Positions 7,389-17,183 of a stretch of DNA of 64,000 bases are shown here, in pieces; within the stretch, counting starts at the first letter, position 1, and every line of letters begins with the position of its first letter. The notes below the pieces were generated by a model. It was not told the DNA's origin. It saw nothing but the letters and a program-made list of their open reading frames with translations, and searched no databases. A program made the position numbers and the translations under genes. Source of the stretch: Microbacterium sp. Leaf151 (GTDB taxonomy: Bacteria > Actinomycetota > Actinomycetes > Actinomycetales > Microbacteriaceae); NCBI RefSeq assembly GCF_001424225.1, contig NZ_LMOR01000004.1, positions 894,485 through 958,484 of the forward strand. Direction: 5' to 3'.

Positions 7389-8885
7389 CTACGCGCGCGG
7401 CTCGTCGGACGCGGGAGCGGGTGCCGACCCGCGCATCCCCCGGGAGGCGGCCTCGGGTATCTCGGCGGCCGGCGACGCGTCGTCCGCTCCGTCGTCGTGG
7501 CGGTCGGTCGCCGGTTCGGCGATGTCGGCATTGACCTCTGCCGTCCGATATTGCTGCGACAGGATCCGATACGACCGGGTGAGGAAGGCGAGCGAGGCGG
7601 CGACGACCATCACCAGGCCCGCGAACACGAAGACCAGCGCGATCCCGCGCGACTGGCCGTCACCGAGCAGCCAGCCCCACGTCGCGCGCCCCTCCGAGCC
7701 CTCCATGTAGGGGATGATCGCGAACTCGGCGATCGGGGCGATGAGGAACGACGTCACGGGAGCCGCGGCCGACTCGAAGGCAGCGGCGAATCCGAACACC
7801 CGCCCCTGCGTGGCGAAGGGCACGACCTTCTGGATCACCGTCTGCTCGGCGGCCTCCACCGGCGGAATGAGCGCCATGTAGACCCAGATACCGGCGGCGT
7901 AGAGCCACCACCAGTCGCGGAGCACGAAGACGGCTCCGAGCACGCCCATTCCCATCACGATCCAGAGCATCGTGCGGATGGGGTTCTTGCCGAGACCGAA
8001 CTTCGCGACCAGGCCACCACCGATGATGAAGCCGGTCGCCGTGACACCCAGCACCACGCCCCACACCTGCACGCTGAAGAGCTCGAGGCCGTAGGGATCC
8101 ATCAGGGCCATGTAGACGCCGCCGATGAGGTTGTTGAACGTCGAGAAGATGATGAGGGCGAAAAGCCCGGGTGCCGCGCGGACGGCGCGGACGGCACCGC
8201 GGATGTCCACCATCGGGCCGGGCTCGCCGCCGGCCGCCGGTCGCTCCTCGGGGATGCGGATGGTCAGCAGGTGCATCAGAGCCACGAGCGTCAGGCCGAT
8301 GGCGATCGCGAGGGTCCACCCCATGCCGAGGAACCCGACAGACAATCCGCTGAACACGCTCGTGACGACGAAGGCGAGCCCCTGCACCGTGCCGACGAGA
8401 CCGTTCGCATTGGCATGGCGATCCACCGGCACGAGGAGGGTGACGGTGGTGGACAGCGCGATGTTGCGCATGTTCTCGACGACGGCGCCGGCCAGGATGA
8501 CACCGGAGAACAGCCAGAACCACGGCCCGCCCAGATCGAGCAGCGCCGCCTCGGGGAAGGCCAGCCACAGGGCCCCCGCCACGAGGAAGGCCGTCAGGGT
8601 GACGAGCCCGGAGAACACCATGACGCGATGCTTGCGGTGCCGGTCGACGATCGAGCCGAATACCATCGCGAAGACGGCGAGCAGCAGCATGTACGCGCCG
8701 CCGACGATGCCGGTCGCCAGCACCGAGCGCGTCTCGAGGTAGACCCAGAAGGTCAGGGCGAACCATAAGAAGCTCGTGGTGACGTTGGCCGCGGCCGTGT
8801 TGACGAGCACCGCGAGAAAGGTGCGATTTCCCTCCGCCGGCGCGGCGGACGCCCCGGTGACGGGCGGGAGCTGTGCATCGGACAT
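7389..8885 (-). CDS. MFS transporter
   Basis: The protein (498 aa from this ATG) has about twelve hydrophobic spans in two halves separated by a charged loop (RIPEERPAAGGEPGP), plus loops such as GSIVDRHRKHR that resemble the MFS motif A between spans 2 and 3. It ends in a polar 60-residue tail. MFS pumps are usually proton-driven drug or metabolite exporters; the substrate cannot be read from sequence. I prefer the ATG at 8883-8885 (MSDAQLPP) because TAGCGT lies seven bases upstream, as in many leaderless genes here; an in-frame ATG at 8915 would add ten residues. Confidence 0.88.
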   Translation of the reverse strand: MSDAQLPPVTGASAAPAEGNRTFLAVLVNTAAANVTTSFLWFALTFWVYLETRSVLATGIVGGAYMLLLAVFAMVFGSIVDRHRKHRVMVFSGLVTLTAFLVAGALWLAFPEAALLDLGGPWFWLFSGVILAGAVVENMRNIALSTTVTLLVPVDRHANANGLVGTVQGLAFVVTSVFSGLSVGFLGMGWTLAIAIGLTLVALMHLLTIRIPEERPAAGGEPGPMVDIRGAVRAVRAAPGLFALIIFSTFNNLIGGVYMALMDPYGLELFSVQVWGVVLGVTATGFIIGGGLVAKFGLGKNPIRTMLWIVMGMGVLGAVFVLRDWWWLYAAGIWVYMALIPPVEAAEQTVIQKVVPFATQGRVFGFAAAFESAAAPVTSFLIAPIAEFAIIPYMEGSEGRATWGWLLGDGQSRGIALVFVFAGLVMVVAASLAFLTRSYRILSQQYRTAEVNADIAEPATDRHDDGADDASPAAEIPEAASRGMRGSAPAPASDEPRA

Positions 8886-8951
8886 GGCAGTCACGCTAGA
8901 CCCGACCTCCGACATCGGCCAGACCCCGCCCGCCGCTGCGCCCGGCTCGCG

Positions 8952-11900
8952 TCAGTCGAGCAGGCTGCGGATGTCATCGGCGGTGAGACGCGGACCGCCG
9001 GCGAACGTCTCGCCACCGCCGTCGACGCCCCCGTCGAGGACGCGCGAGAACAGGTCGGCCTTGGCCTCGCGCAGCGCGACGACCTTCTGCTCCACGGTGT
9101 CGGAGGAAACGAGTCGGTAGACGATCACCGGGCGCGTCTGGCCGATGCGGTGCGCCCGGTCGATCGCCTGGTCTTCGACCGCGGGGTTCCACCAAGGATC
9201 GAGAAGCACGACGTAGTCGGCCTCGACGAGGTTCAGGCCCACGCCGCCCGCCTTGAGCGAGACGAAGAAGGCGGGGTCGTCGCCCTCGCGGAACCGGTCG
9301 ATCTCGGCCTGCCGGTGCGTGGTGGCGCCGTCGAGGTAGCCCGAAGGGACACCCGCATCGGTGCACCGCTGGCGGGCTGCGCGGAGGAAGCGCGTGAACT
9401 GGCTGAGCACGAGTACGCGGTGTCCCTCGGCCGCCGCTTCCACCAGCAACTCCTCGAGCGCGTCGAGCTTCGCCGACGGCGCCTCCCCCTCGTCGACGAG
9501 CGCAGGGTCGAGGGCGAGCTGACGCAGCATCGTGAGCGAGCGGAAGATCGCGAAGCGATTGCCCTCGGCATCGTCATCGAGCAGGCCGAGCAGGCGCTGA
9601 CGCTCACGATGGAAGCGGCGGTCGTAGAGCTTGCGGTGCGCGGGATGCAGGGAGACCTCGACGATCGTCTCCTGCTTCGGCGGCAGCTCGGAGGCCACGA
9701 GGTCTTTCGTGCGCCGGAGCAGGAACGGGCGGATGCGCCGCCGCAGAAGGTCGAGCCTCGCCCCGTCGGAATGCTTCTCGATGGGGGTGCGGTAAAGGGT
9801 GGTGAACGACTCGCGGGTGCCGAGCAGGCCCGGAGCCACGAGTGAGACCAGCGCCCACAGTTCGAGCAGGTTGTTCTCCATGGGCGTGCCGGTGATGACG
9901 AGCGTGAACGGCACCGCCAGGGCACGGGCGGCTCGGTAGCCCCGCGAGGACGGGTTCTTGATCTGCTGGGCCTCGTCGAGCACGAGTCCCGACCACTCCA
10001 CGTCGCCGTACTGCTCTTGCTCGAGCCGGAAGAGGGCGTAGCTGGTGACCACGACGTGCGCGCCGGCGGCGGCTTCGGCGACGCTGGTAGACCGGCGCGC
10101 GCGCGTGGCGGAGATCACCCTGACGTCGAGATCCGGGGCGAAGGCGGCGCACTCGCGCTCCCAGTTGCCGACGACGCTCGTCGGCGCGACGATCAGGAAG
10201 GGTGCCATGTCGGGATCTGCGTCGCGCGCGACCTCCATCATGGCGATGGTCTGCACGGTCTTGCCGAGTCCCATGTCGTCGGCGAGGATGCCGCCGAGCC
10301 CCTGAACGCGCAGAAAGTGCAGCCAGTCGAGACCGGTGCGTTGATAGTCGCGAAGGGTCGCCCGAAGCCCCACCGGCGGCGCGACGGGCGCGAGGGAGGC
10401 CTCATCGGTGAGGCCCCGTACGCGCAGCCACCATTCCGCCTCGTGCGCTGCGAGCAGGCCGAGTTCGGAGAGGTCGTCCCACAGACCCACGTTGTAGCGG
10501 TTGAGCTTCAGCTGGTTGCCGGGCCGATCGGCGAGGGTCCGGGCCTCGTCGATGACGGCGCGCAGCCGGTCGAACTCCGCCGTGTCGAGGCGCACGAACT
10601 CCCCGTCGCCGAGGAACAGCACCCGATCGCCGAGTGACAGAGCGGTGTAGAGGGCGGTGAAGTCGACCTCGATGTCGCCGACGCTCACCCGCGCGTTCAG
10701 ATCGAACCAGTCGCTACCGTCGTCGGCGCCGGTGATCAACTGCACCACCGGGGCCTCGGGCGCCGCCCGATAGGCCAACTCCTCGCCGGTCAGCTCCACC
10801 CGGACGTCTGCGATCGCTCGAAGGCGGGGCAGCCCCTCGACCGCGAAGACCGCCGCGACAGCGGGGGTCAGAACGCGCGCCGGCGCCCTTCCCGTGTCGA
10901 ACGGACCCGGGATATCGATGCGCAGGTCGTCGGCGACGCGAGCGACGGCGGCCCAGACCGCCCGCTCGTGTTCGTCGTGACGGCGACCGCGGGTGGGCGA
11001 GCGATCCCAGCTCGTGGCGAGCCTCGTCGACCCGTCGCGATGCTCCACGAGAACCTCGAGCACGGGGCGGGGCGCGACCGGCACCTCCACCGTGCCCTTG
11101 GGCGACACCACCGGCGCTTCGAGCTGCAGTCGCGGGAGGTACTCGCGCAGGAACGTGTCGGAACCGCCCTGGTCGATGGTGAGTGCACCGGGCCGCGCGA
11201 GCAGCCCGCGCACCGGCCCCGTCGCGGGCGTCGACAGGCGCACGAGGGTGATGCGCTCGCCCTCTCCGTCACGGTCGGCGACGAAGGCCACCGCGACCGC
11301 CGGGTCACCCACCACCCAAGAGGGGAGGCCGGCGGTCTCGTCGTCGACGCCCTGAACGAGCCCACGCACCTGGAGGGTCGAGCCTCGGCGGTCCAGGGCG
11401 ACGGCGACCGTCGCCACCTCGTCGACGATGCGCACCGGGTGATGCGCGCCCGCCGCCGACACGAGGGGCACACCGGCAGCGACGACGGCCTCGAGTTGCA
11501 ACCACAGCGAGTGCGGGGGGACGGCCGATAGCGGCATCCATTCGTCGGAGAGATACGCCCCGGAGCCCGATCGCCCCAGCCGCCCGAGGCTGTCGAGCGC
11601 GGCGCGCCCCCGTGGGTCGGCCGGCAGTGTCGCGAGCGCCGACCACCCGGCGCGGCCCTTGATCCACGTGCCGCGGGTGCCGCGGACCCCCGGGCGGGCG
11701 GTGAGGGTCAGGGCGGTGCTGCGACCGTGTCCTCCGCCGCGGCGGATCGCGAGGAACAGGCAGAGGTCGAACGCCGGTTCGTCGTCGACGACCGGTGCCG
11801 CCGAGAACAGCTCGTCGAGCGAACGCTGCCACTCGGGGCGGGGTGGACGACCGGCAGAGATCATGCGGTCGAAGAGCACGAGAGCGGCCGCGCAGGAATG

Positions 11901-12149
11901 CTCGCACTCGGGGCCGCGCCCGCACGAGCACCACCCTGAAAGCCGGGAGAAGTCGCCGGGAACCCGGAGCTCGAGGTTCTCGTAGCCCGCCGCACCGAAA
12001 GACTGCGCCGACACCACGAGAACTCCGCCGATGGATCGGGCGTCGCCCACCTCCACCGACCCGTAGACGAGGAGGCGGTCGGCGCGCATCATCGCCGACG
12101 ACGAGAACATCTCGCCGGCGATGCTGAGCGCTTCGGGATCCAACCGCAT
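8952..12149 (-). CDS. SNF2-family DEAD/DEAH-box helicase with SWIM zinc finger
   Basis: The 1065-aa protein starts with a SWIM-type zinc site (CSCGRGPECEHSC, about residues 73-85), has a long middle region, then a complete SNF2 motor: motif I DDMGLGKTVQT, motif II DEAQQ, motif III TGTPMEN, and the C-lobe with QAIDRAHRIGQ (motif VI). SNF2 proteins are ATP-driven double-stranded DNA translocases that remodel nucleoprotein. Bacterial members with SWIM fingers are widespread in Actinobacteria and implicated in repair or transcription recycling, though not well defined. GACAAT lies six bases before the ATG. It is divergent from the aldolase gene. Confidence 0.92.
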   Translation of the reverse strand: MRLDPEALSIAGEMFSSSAMMRADRLLVYGSVEVGDARSIGGVLVVSAQSFGAAGYENLELRVPGDFSRLSGWCSCGRGPECEHSCAAALVLFDRMISAGRPPRPEWQRSLDELFSAAPVVDDEPAFDLCLFLAIRRGGGHGRSTALTLTARPGVRGTRGTWIKGRAGWSALATLPADPRGRAALDSLGRLGRSGSGAYLSDEWMPLSAVPPHSLWLQLEAVVAAGVPLVSAAGAHHPVRIVDEVATVAVALDRRGSTLQVRGLVQGVDDETAGLPSWVVGDPAVAVAFVADRDGEGERITLVRLSTPATGPVRGLLARPGALTIDQGGSDTFLREYLPRLQLEAPVVSPKGTVEVPVAPRPVLEVLVEHRDGSTRLATSWDRSPTRGRRHDEHERAVWAAVARVADDLRIDIPGPFDTGRAPARVLTPAVAAVFAVEGLPRLRAIADVRVELTGEELAYRAAPEAPVVQLITGADDGSDWFDLNARVSVGDIEVDFTALYTALSLGDRVLFLGDGEFVRLDTAEFDRLRAVIDEARTLADRPGNQLKLNRYNVGLWDDLSELGLLAAHEAEWWLRVRGLTDEASLAPVAPPVGLRATLRDYQRTGLDWLHFLRVQGLGGILADDMGLGKTVQTIAMMEVARDADPDMAPFLIVAPTSVVGNWERECAAFAPDLDVRVISATRARRSTSVAEAAAGAHVVVTSYALFRLEQEQYGDVEWSGLVLDEAQQIKNPSSRGYRAARALAVPFTLVITGTPMENNLLELWALVSLVAPGLLGTRESFTTLYRTPIEKHSDGARLDLLRRRIRPFLLRRTKDLVASELPPKQETIVEVSLHPAHRKLYDRRFHRERQRLLGLLDDDAEGNRFAIFRSLTMLRQLALDPALVDEGEAPSAKLDALEELLVEAAAEGHRVLVLSQFTRFLRAARQRCTDAGVPSGYLDGATTHRQAEIDRFREGDDPAFFVSLKAGGVGLNLVEADYVVLLDPWWNPAVEDQAIDRAHRIGQTRPVIVYRLVSSDTVEQKVVALREAKADLFSRVLDGGVDGGGETFAGGPRLTADDIRSLLD

Positions 12150-12237
12150 CCCCCCATTGTCGTCGGGGTCACCGACACCCCGGTGCGCACGGGCGGCACG
12201 GTGCAGAGATGCCCCCTGGGGAGGAGCCGGGAAAAGT

Positions 12238-12243
12238 TACGCT
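12238..12243 (+). promoter_or_regulatory. -10-like box, leaderless start of threonine aldolase gene
   Basis: TACGCT is followed by exactly six bases (GGAGGG) and then the GTG start at 12250. A -10 at this distance places transcription initiation on the start codon. The embedded GGAGG is too close to the GTG to act as a Shine-Dalgarno site, which supports the leaderless reading. Confidence 0.6.
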
Positions 12244-12249
12244 GGAGGG

Positions 12250-13317
12250 GTGACATCCCTCCACGACACGTCCGTGCGCGGCTTCGCGTCCGACAACTAT
12301 TCCGGAATCCACCCCGACGTCCTCGCCGCGATCGCCGCGGCGAACGAGGGCCACCAGGTCGCGTACGGCGAAGACGTCTACACCGCGCGCCTGCAGGAGC
12401 TCTTCACGGACCTGCTCGGCGACGGCGTCGAGGCCTACCCGGTCTTCAACGGGACGGGCGCCAACGTGGTCGGACTGCAGTCGATGCTCCCCCGCTGGGG
12501 CGCCGTGATCTCGGCATCCACCGCCCACATCAACGTCGACGAAGGCGGCGCGCCCGAGCGCGTGGGCGGCATCAAGCTGCTGACCGTCCCCACCGACGAC
12601 GGCAAGCTCACCCCCGAGCTCGTCGACCGCGAAGCCTGGGGCTGGGGCGACGAGCACCGCGCACAGCCCCTGGTCGTGTCGATCACGCAGTCGACCGAGC
12701 TCGGCACCCTGTACACGGTCGACGAGATCCGCGAGCTCGCCGCGCACGCGCACGGCCACGGCATGCGCCTGCACATGGACGGCGCCCGCATCTCCAACGC
12801 GGCCGCCGCGCTCGGCGTTCCGCTGCGCGCCTTCACCCGCGACGCCGGCGTCGACGTGCTGAGCTTCGGGGGAACGAAGAACGGCGCGATGATCGGCGAG
12901 GCCATCGTCGTGCTCGATCCCGAGGCGTCCACGGGTCTGACCTATCTGCGCAAGCTCGACATGCAGCTCTCGAGCAAGATGCGCTTCGTCTCCGCGCAGT
13001 TGGTCGCTCTTCTCGAAAACGGCTTGTGGCTGCACAATGCGCGGCACTCCAATGCCATGGCGCAGCGTCTGCGGGCCGGCGTCGAAGCGGGACTCGCCGA
13101 CGGTTCGATCCAGGGCGTGGAGTTCACCCAGCCGACGCAGGCCAACGGCGTCTTCGCGACCCTGCCGGCCGGTGTCGCCGACCGCCTCCGCGAGAGCTTC
13201 CGCTTCTACGATTGGGACGAGCTGCGCCGCGAGGTGCGGTGGATGTGCTCGTTCGACACCACCGAAGACGACATCGACGCCTTCATCGCGGCGATCGCTC
13301 GCGAGACCGCCGCCTGA
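12250..13317 (+). CDS. Low-specificity L-threonine aldolase-type PLP enzyme
   Basis: The 355-aa enzyme belongs to the beta-eliminating lyase/threonine aldolase family: RGFASDNYSGIHPDV at the start, FNGTGANV in the phosphate-binding region, LHMDGARISNA (Asp binding the PLP nitrogen) and the Schiff-base lysine Lys210 in SFGGTKNG. It cleaves L-threonine or allo-threonine to glycine and acetaldehyde using pyridoxal phosphate in the cytoplasm. The GTG at 12250 is preferred over in-frame codons further upstream because conservation begins with SLHDTSVRGFASDN and a -10-like TACGCT sits six bases before it. It stands alone, divergent from the SNF2 helicase gene. Confidence 0.9.
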   Translation: MTSLHDTSVRGFASDNYSGIHPDVLAAIAAANEGHQVAYGEDVYTARLQELFTDLLGDGVEAYPVFNGTGANVVGLQSMLPRWGAVISASTAHINVDEGGAPERVGGIKLLTVPTDDGKLTPELVDREAWGWGDEHRAQPLVVSITQSTELGTLYTVDEIRELAAHAHGHGMRLHMDGARISNAAAALGVPLRAFTRDAGVDVLSFGGTKNGAMIGEAIVVLDPEASTGLTYLRKLDMQLSSKMRFVSAQLVALLENGLWLHNARHSNAMAQRLRAGVEAGLADGSIQGVEFTQPTQANGVFATLPAGVADRLRESFRFYDWDELRREVRWMCSFDTTEDDIDAFIAAIARETAA

Positions 13318-13461
13318 GCGCACCCGGAGCTGGTGTAGTCGCGGCGACCCCGCACGAGGGCACGTCATCGTCCGTGCGACATCGACGTTGTACGAGGCGC
13401 CACCGCGTGAGCGCACCCGGGGAGCCGTGGCATCCGATTCAGGATGCCGCGGCCCCCTGCG
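13318..13461. other. Convergent intergenic region with small inverted repeat
   Basis: GGCATCC at 13429-13435 and GGATGCC at 13442-13448 form a 7-bp stem with a six-base loop between the convergent aldolase and peptidase genes. It may act in transcription termination, but there is no T-run, and the GGCATCC word is common in this genome. A 13-base string TGAGCGCACCCGG appears at 13315 and again at 13408. No gene is seen. Confidence 0.35.
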
Positions 13462-15390
13462 TCACGAGCCCGCGAGCCAGTCGCGATACGCGTCGAAGGT
13501 GCTGTCGCGGCCCAGGAACGCCCGCACGAGGTCACGGGCATCGCGGGTGCCGCCGGGTTCGAGGATCTCCCGGCGGTATCGCGTCGCCGTCTCGACGTCG
13601 AAAAGGTCGTCGCCGAAGGCCGAGAGAAGATCGCGCGCGATCACGAGGCTCCACTGGTACGTGTAATAACACGCGCCGTAGCCGGTGAGGTGGCCGAATC
13701 CGGCGTACGAGTGCGAACCGTCGAGGGGTGTGACGGGACTCGCGGCCCGGTAGTACCCGTCGACCGCGGTCTGCAGATCCGCGGGTCGGTCGACGTGCAG
13801 GTGGTACGACGTCGTCGCGTGGCCGAGTTGGCGGGTCACCTCGAGGCCGCGACCGAAAGCGTCGGCCGTCCGCATGCGGTCGACCAGATCGGCCGGGATG
13901 GGCTGCCCCTCGTCGTTCACGGCGAAGGATGCCAGGGCCTCGGCATCCCATGCCCATTCTTCGAGCAACTGACTCGGCGCCTCGACGAAGTCCCATTCGG
14001 TGGCGACTCCCGTCCACCGTCCCCACTTCTGGTGCCCGCCGAGGATGTCGTGCACCAGGTGCCCGAACTCGTGGAAGAAGGTCACCACTTCGTCGTGCTC
14101 GAGCAGACCACGCGAGAAGTTGCAGAGCAGGACCGACTCGGGCAGCGTCCGCCCGCTGATGCCGGGGGCGAGACCGAAGCACGCGGCATGGTTGTACTTG
14201 CCCTCGCGGGGGTGCAGATCGAGGTGGATGCGGCCCAGTCGCTCCCCCGCCCGGACGACATCGTAGGTGCGCACATCGCCGTGCCACGAGGGGGCGTCGA
14301 CGGGCACGTACTCGACATCGAGCAGGCGTCCTGTGGTCGCGAGGACGCCGTCGAGGACGCGGTCGAATCGGAAGTAGGAGCGCACGACCTGCGCGTCGAC
14401 GTCGTACTCCTCGCGCTTGAGCGCCCCCAGCAGGTACCAGAAGTCGGCGATGGTGACCGCGTCGGCGTCGGGCGCGTCACGACGGAGGCGTTCGAGGACC
14501 CGCTCGTACTCCGCCGCGGCGGCGGGGGCCGCGGCCTCTGCCACGCGCTCGAGGAACGTCGCCACCGCGGCGCTCGAGCCGATCATGCGCGTCTCGGTCT
14601 CGTAGTCGGCCCAGTCGCCGTAGCCCAGCAGCGTCGCGCGCTCGGCCCGCCCCGCGAGCAGTTCGCGCAGGACGGGCTCGTTCTCGGGCCACGCGAGGTC
14701 GTTGTAGGCGCCGACGAGGGCGTGGCGCACCGCCCGATCGTGCGCGTACTCGCGCACGGGCATGAGATCGGTGTATCCGGTGGTGAGGGTGACCATGCCC
14801 TCCTCATCGACGGGGTGCTCGTCGATGAAGTCGGCTGGGAGTCCGCTCAGCGACGAGGCCGCCACACGGATCTGGCGGCGCCCCTCGCGGATGTTGCGCG
14901 AGAAGGCCAGCGACAGCTCCGTGTCGCGCTCGGTGAGCTCGCGCACTCGATCGCGATCGACGTCGGAGAGGTCGACGCCGCCGCGGCGGAAGTCGCGGCG
15001 CACGTGGTCCAGGAGACGCTGCTCGTCGGGCTCGAGGCCCGCGGTGTCGGCGTCGGCATCGGCGAAGACGCCCCACAGGTCGCGGTCGAGCAGACGGCGG
15101 GACTGCGCCGCGTCGACGGCCTGCGCCTGCTTCTCGGCGGCGTCGCGCACAGCGGCGTCGGGGTGCGACTCGCTGATCAGGTGCGAGGGGGCGGCCGCCT
15201 CAGCGAGCAGGATGTCGGCGTCGTTCCACAACGCGAGGCGCTCACGGAGCGTCAGGTCGGTCTCGGCGATGAGCCGCGCATCGATCGCGGCGACCCGGTC
15301 GAGTCGTTCACGCGGACGCTCGTCGGCGAAGGTACGCCACGCGTCGAGGTCGCTCGGCAGGGTCAGGGGTGCGAGGGGGAATACCGGCAT
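13462..15390 (-). CDS. M3-family zinc metallopeptidase (oligopeptidase)
   Basis: The 642-aa peptidase carries the M3 zinc motif HEFGH (His440, His444) followed about 25 residues later by the third-ligand region ATEWDFVEAPSQ, both classical for thimet-oligopeptidase-like enzymes such as Dcp and OpdA. It lacks a signal peptide, so it likely degrades short peptides in the cytoplasm. Length and domain order are normal for the family. TAGGGT lies exactly six bases before the ATG, with GGAGG between them. It is convergent with the aldolase gene, and the next gene on the same strand lies upstream, 46 bases away. Confidence 0.93.
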   Translation of the reverse strand: MPVFPLAPLTLPSDLDAWRTFADERPRERLDRVAAIDARLIAETDLTLRERLALWNDADILLAEAAAPSHLISESHPDAAVRDAAEKQAQAVDAAQSRRLLDRDLWGVFADADADTAGLEPDEQRLLDHVRRDFRRGGVDLSDVDRDRVRELTERDTELSLAFSRNIREGRRQIRVAASSLSGLPADFIDEHPVDEEGMVTLTTGYTDLMPVREYAHDRAVRHALVGAYNDLAWPENEPVLRELLAGRAERATLLGYGDWADYETETRMIGSSAAVATFLERVAEAAAPAAAAEYERVLERLRRDAPDADAVTIADFWYLLGALKREEYDVDAQVVRSYFRFDRVLDGVLATTGRLLDVEYVPVDAPSWHGDVRTYDVVRAGERLGRIHLDLHPREGKYNHAACFGLAPGISGRTLPESVLLCNFSRGLLEHDEVVTFFHEFGHLVHDILGGHQKWGRWTGVATEWDFVEAPSQLLEEWAWDAEALASFAVNDEGQPIPADLVDRMRTADAFGRGLEVTRQLGHATTSYHLHVDRPADLQTAVDGYYRAASPVTPLDGSHSYAGFGHLTGYGACYYTYQWSLVIARDLLSAFGDDLFDVETATRYRREILEPGGTRDARDLVRAFLGRDSTFDAYRDWLAGS

Positions 15391-15436
15391 CCTCCGACCC
15401 TAGGCAGGGCCACCGACACCGGCAATGGCCCCCGTT

Positions 15437-16051
15437 TCAGCGCAGGGCGCCCACCGAGGCGAGGGCGAGGCGGATGAGCGTCCCGCGACCGCCCTCCATC
15501 TCGTCGGAGAGGGCGTCGGAGGCCGCTTCCTGCGGCGACAGCCAGGTGACCTCGAGTGCGTCCTGGCGGGGCTCGCAGGTGCCGGTGACCGGCACCACGT
15601 AGACGAGCGAGACGGCGTGCTGACGATCGTCGTGGAACGCGGTCATCCCGGGGAGAGGGAAGTACTCGGCGACGGTGAGCGGCGTCGGAGACGGCGGCAG
15701 GAGCGGGAACGCCATGGGTCCGAGATCGTTCTCGAGGTGGCGGAAGAGCGCGTCGCGCACGGTCTCGCCATAGCGCACGCGGCCTGACACGAGGGTGCGG
15801 GTCATCTCGCCCAGCGGCGTCGCGCGCAGCAGGATGCCGACCTGCGTCACCGCCCCCATCCCGTCGGTGCGCACGGGCAGTGCCTCGACGTAGATCATCG
15901 GCAGGCGGCGCCGCGCCTCGGCCAACTCGACCTCGCTGAGCCAGCCCGGGTTGGCGTTGGGGTTCGCGGACGCGCCCGAGAAAGAGGCGCCGAGCGGTTC
16001 GCGCTCGTCGCCGTTGTCACCGGGTTCGGGGTCGGGGGTTCGCACGGGCAT
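15437..16051 (-). CDS. Nudix-like protein (DUF4916 type)
   Basis: The 204-aa protein has a disordered acidic N-terminus, then a core (residues about 45-200) resembling an actinobacterial Nudix-related family. It includes MIYVEALPVR, a strand ending VGILLRATP, and a region around VSGRVRYGETVRDALFRHLENDLG that matches a degenerate Nudix box. The full G-x5-E-x7-REUxEExGU pattern is not present, so hydrolase activity is doubtful. TATACA sits six bases before the ATG. The M3 peptidase gene lies downstream on the same strand. Confidence 0.7.
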   Translation of the reverse strand: MPVRTPDPEPGDNGDEREPLGASFSGASANPNANPGWLSEVELAEARRRLPMIYVEALPVRTDGMGAVTQVGILLRATPLGEMTRTLVSGRVRYGETVRDALFRHLENDLGPMAFPLLPPSPTPLTVAEYFPLPGMTAFHDDRQHAVSLVYVVPVTGTCEPRQDALEVTWLSPQEAASDALSDEMEGGRGTLIRLALASVGALR

Positions 16052-16292
16052 ACCCCCTGTATATCAACCGTCGGTGCCGGATGCCGCGTGTCCCGCGCGC
16101 GAAGACCCGTTCAGCCAAGCCCGTCTCGGCGCCCGCGGGCTTCGCCGTCGCCGTGGACGGGAGGGGATTCGGGCAGCGGAGGGCGGAGTACCCGGCGAAA
16201 CATCCTCCGTTCCCGGAATCTCCTCCCGTCCGCCCCGAGCGGCTCCACCCGCGCCGGGCGGCGATGTCGGAGGGTTTTGCCACAATGGCCGC

Positions 16293-16961
16293 ATGAGCGC
16301 GCATCCCTCACTCGATCCCGCCGTCGTGCGCTGGTCGGTGCCCGTCGACGAGCGCGGCGACAGGCCCGTGCTGGTGCTCTTGCACGGCTACGGCTCCGAC
16401 GAGCACGATCTCTTCGGCCTCGTGCCGTACCTGCCCGACACCTTCGTCATGGCGAGCGTGCGCGCTCCGCTGGCACCGCCCTGGCCCATGCCCGGGGCTT
16501 CGTGGTATCCGATCGAGGGACTCGACGGCCGTGATCCCGCGGCCGTTTCCGTCGCTGCGCGCGCGGTACTCGCCTGGATCCGCGATGCCGTGGGCGACGT
16601 GCCCGTGGGTCTGCTGGGCTTCTCGCAGGGCGGCGCGGTGGCGCTGCAGACCCTGCGCGCGGCACCCGACGCGGTGTCGTTCGCGGTCGTCCTCGCCGGG
16701 TACGCCGCGGGCGGCGAGCTGCCGGGCGACGCCGTCCTCGCCGAGCGACGCCCCCCGGTGTTCTGGGGGCGCGGCGCCGCCGACGACGTCATCCCGCAGG
16801 CGTTGGTCGCCCTCACAGCGCAGTGGCTGCCGGTGCACAGCCAACTGAGCGGGCGGGTGTACCCCGGGTTGACGCACTCGATCTCGCAAGACGAGCTCGA
16901 CGACGTCCGGACGTTCCTCGATGCGCGGCTGGCCGAGAGCGACGAATCGACCGCGGGCTGA
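16293..16961 (+). CDS. Alpha/beta hydrolase, phospholipase/carboxylesterase type
   Basis: The 222-aa esterase has the oxyanion strand VLLHGYGSDEHDL, the nucleophile elbow GFSQGG (Ser111), an acidic residue in GRGAADDVIP (about 165) and the catalytic His195 in GLTHSIS. This is the carboxylesterase/YpfH-like family, which hydrolyses short-chain esters or thioesters in the cytoplasm. The ATG at 16293 is preceded by CACAAT exactly six bases upstream; the frame is open further upstream, but that stretch shows no conserved character. It stands alone between the Nudix gene and the ABC-F leader. Confidence 0.88.
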   Translation: MSAHPSLDPAVVRWSVPVDERGDRPVLVLLHGYGSDEHDLFGLVPYLPDTFVMASVRAPLAPPWPMPGASWYPIEGLDGRDPAAVSVAARAVLAWIRDAVGDVPVGLLGFSQGGAVALQTLRAAPDAVSFAVVLAGYAAGGELPGDAVLAERRPPVFWGRGAADDVIPQALVALTAQWLPVHSQLSGRVYPGLTHSISQDELDDVRTFLDARLAESDESTAG

Positions 16962-17141
16962 GGACGGCATCCAGCCGGGGGTGGGACGGAGCCGGGACGG
17001 ACGAGCAGTCGTCGTCCAGCGGGCCATGGACGTGCCTCGGGGCGCCTCTCTGCACCGACGAGGCGGGGCCGGAGGGGTACCGAAACGTCCGCCGTTCGAT
17101 TATCGTGGGCAGCCCTGTCCCCGAGAACGAGGTCTCCTCCG

Positions 17142-17183
17142 GTGAAGAACGTCGACGCTTCCGCGCCCCTGTCCGCGCGCTGA
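17142..17183 (+). CDS. Probable 13-residue leader peptide upstream of ABC-F gene
   Basis: A short frame starting at GTG encodes M-K-N-V-D-A-S-A-P-L-S-A-R and stops at the TGA at 17181-17183. It has its own ribosome binding site (CGAGG, 17128-17132, nine bases upstream). The gene-free stretch from 16962 to the ABC-F start is about 300 bases, and this is the only short frame I see there with a good Shine-Dalgarno. Antibiotic-inducible ABC-F genes in other bacteria are controlled by ribosome stalling on such leaders, so this is a regulatory candidate. It is not proven to be translated. Confidence 0.5.
   Translation: MKNVDASAPLSAR

Noticed and set aside
13429..13448. Specific terminator at GGCATCC...GGATGCC
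   Set aside because: The word is so frequent in this genome that the pairing could be chance, and there is no T-run; kept only as a low-confidence feature.
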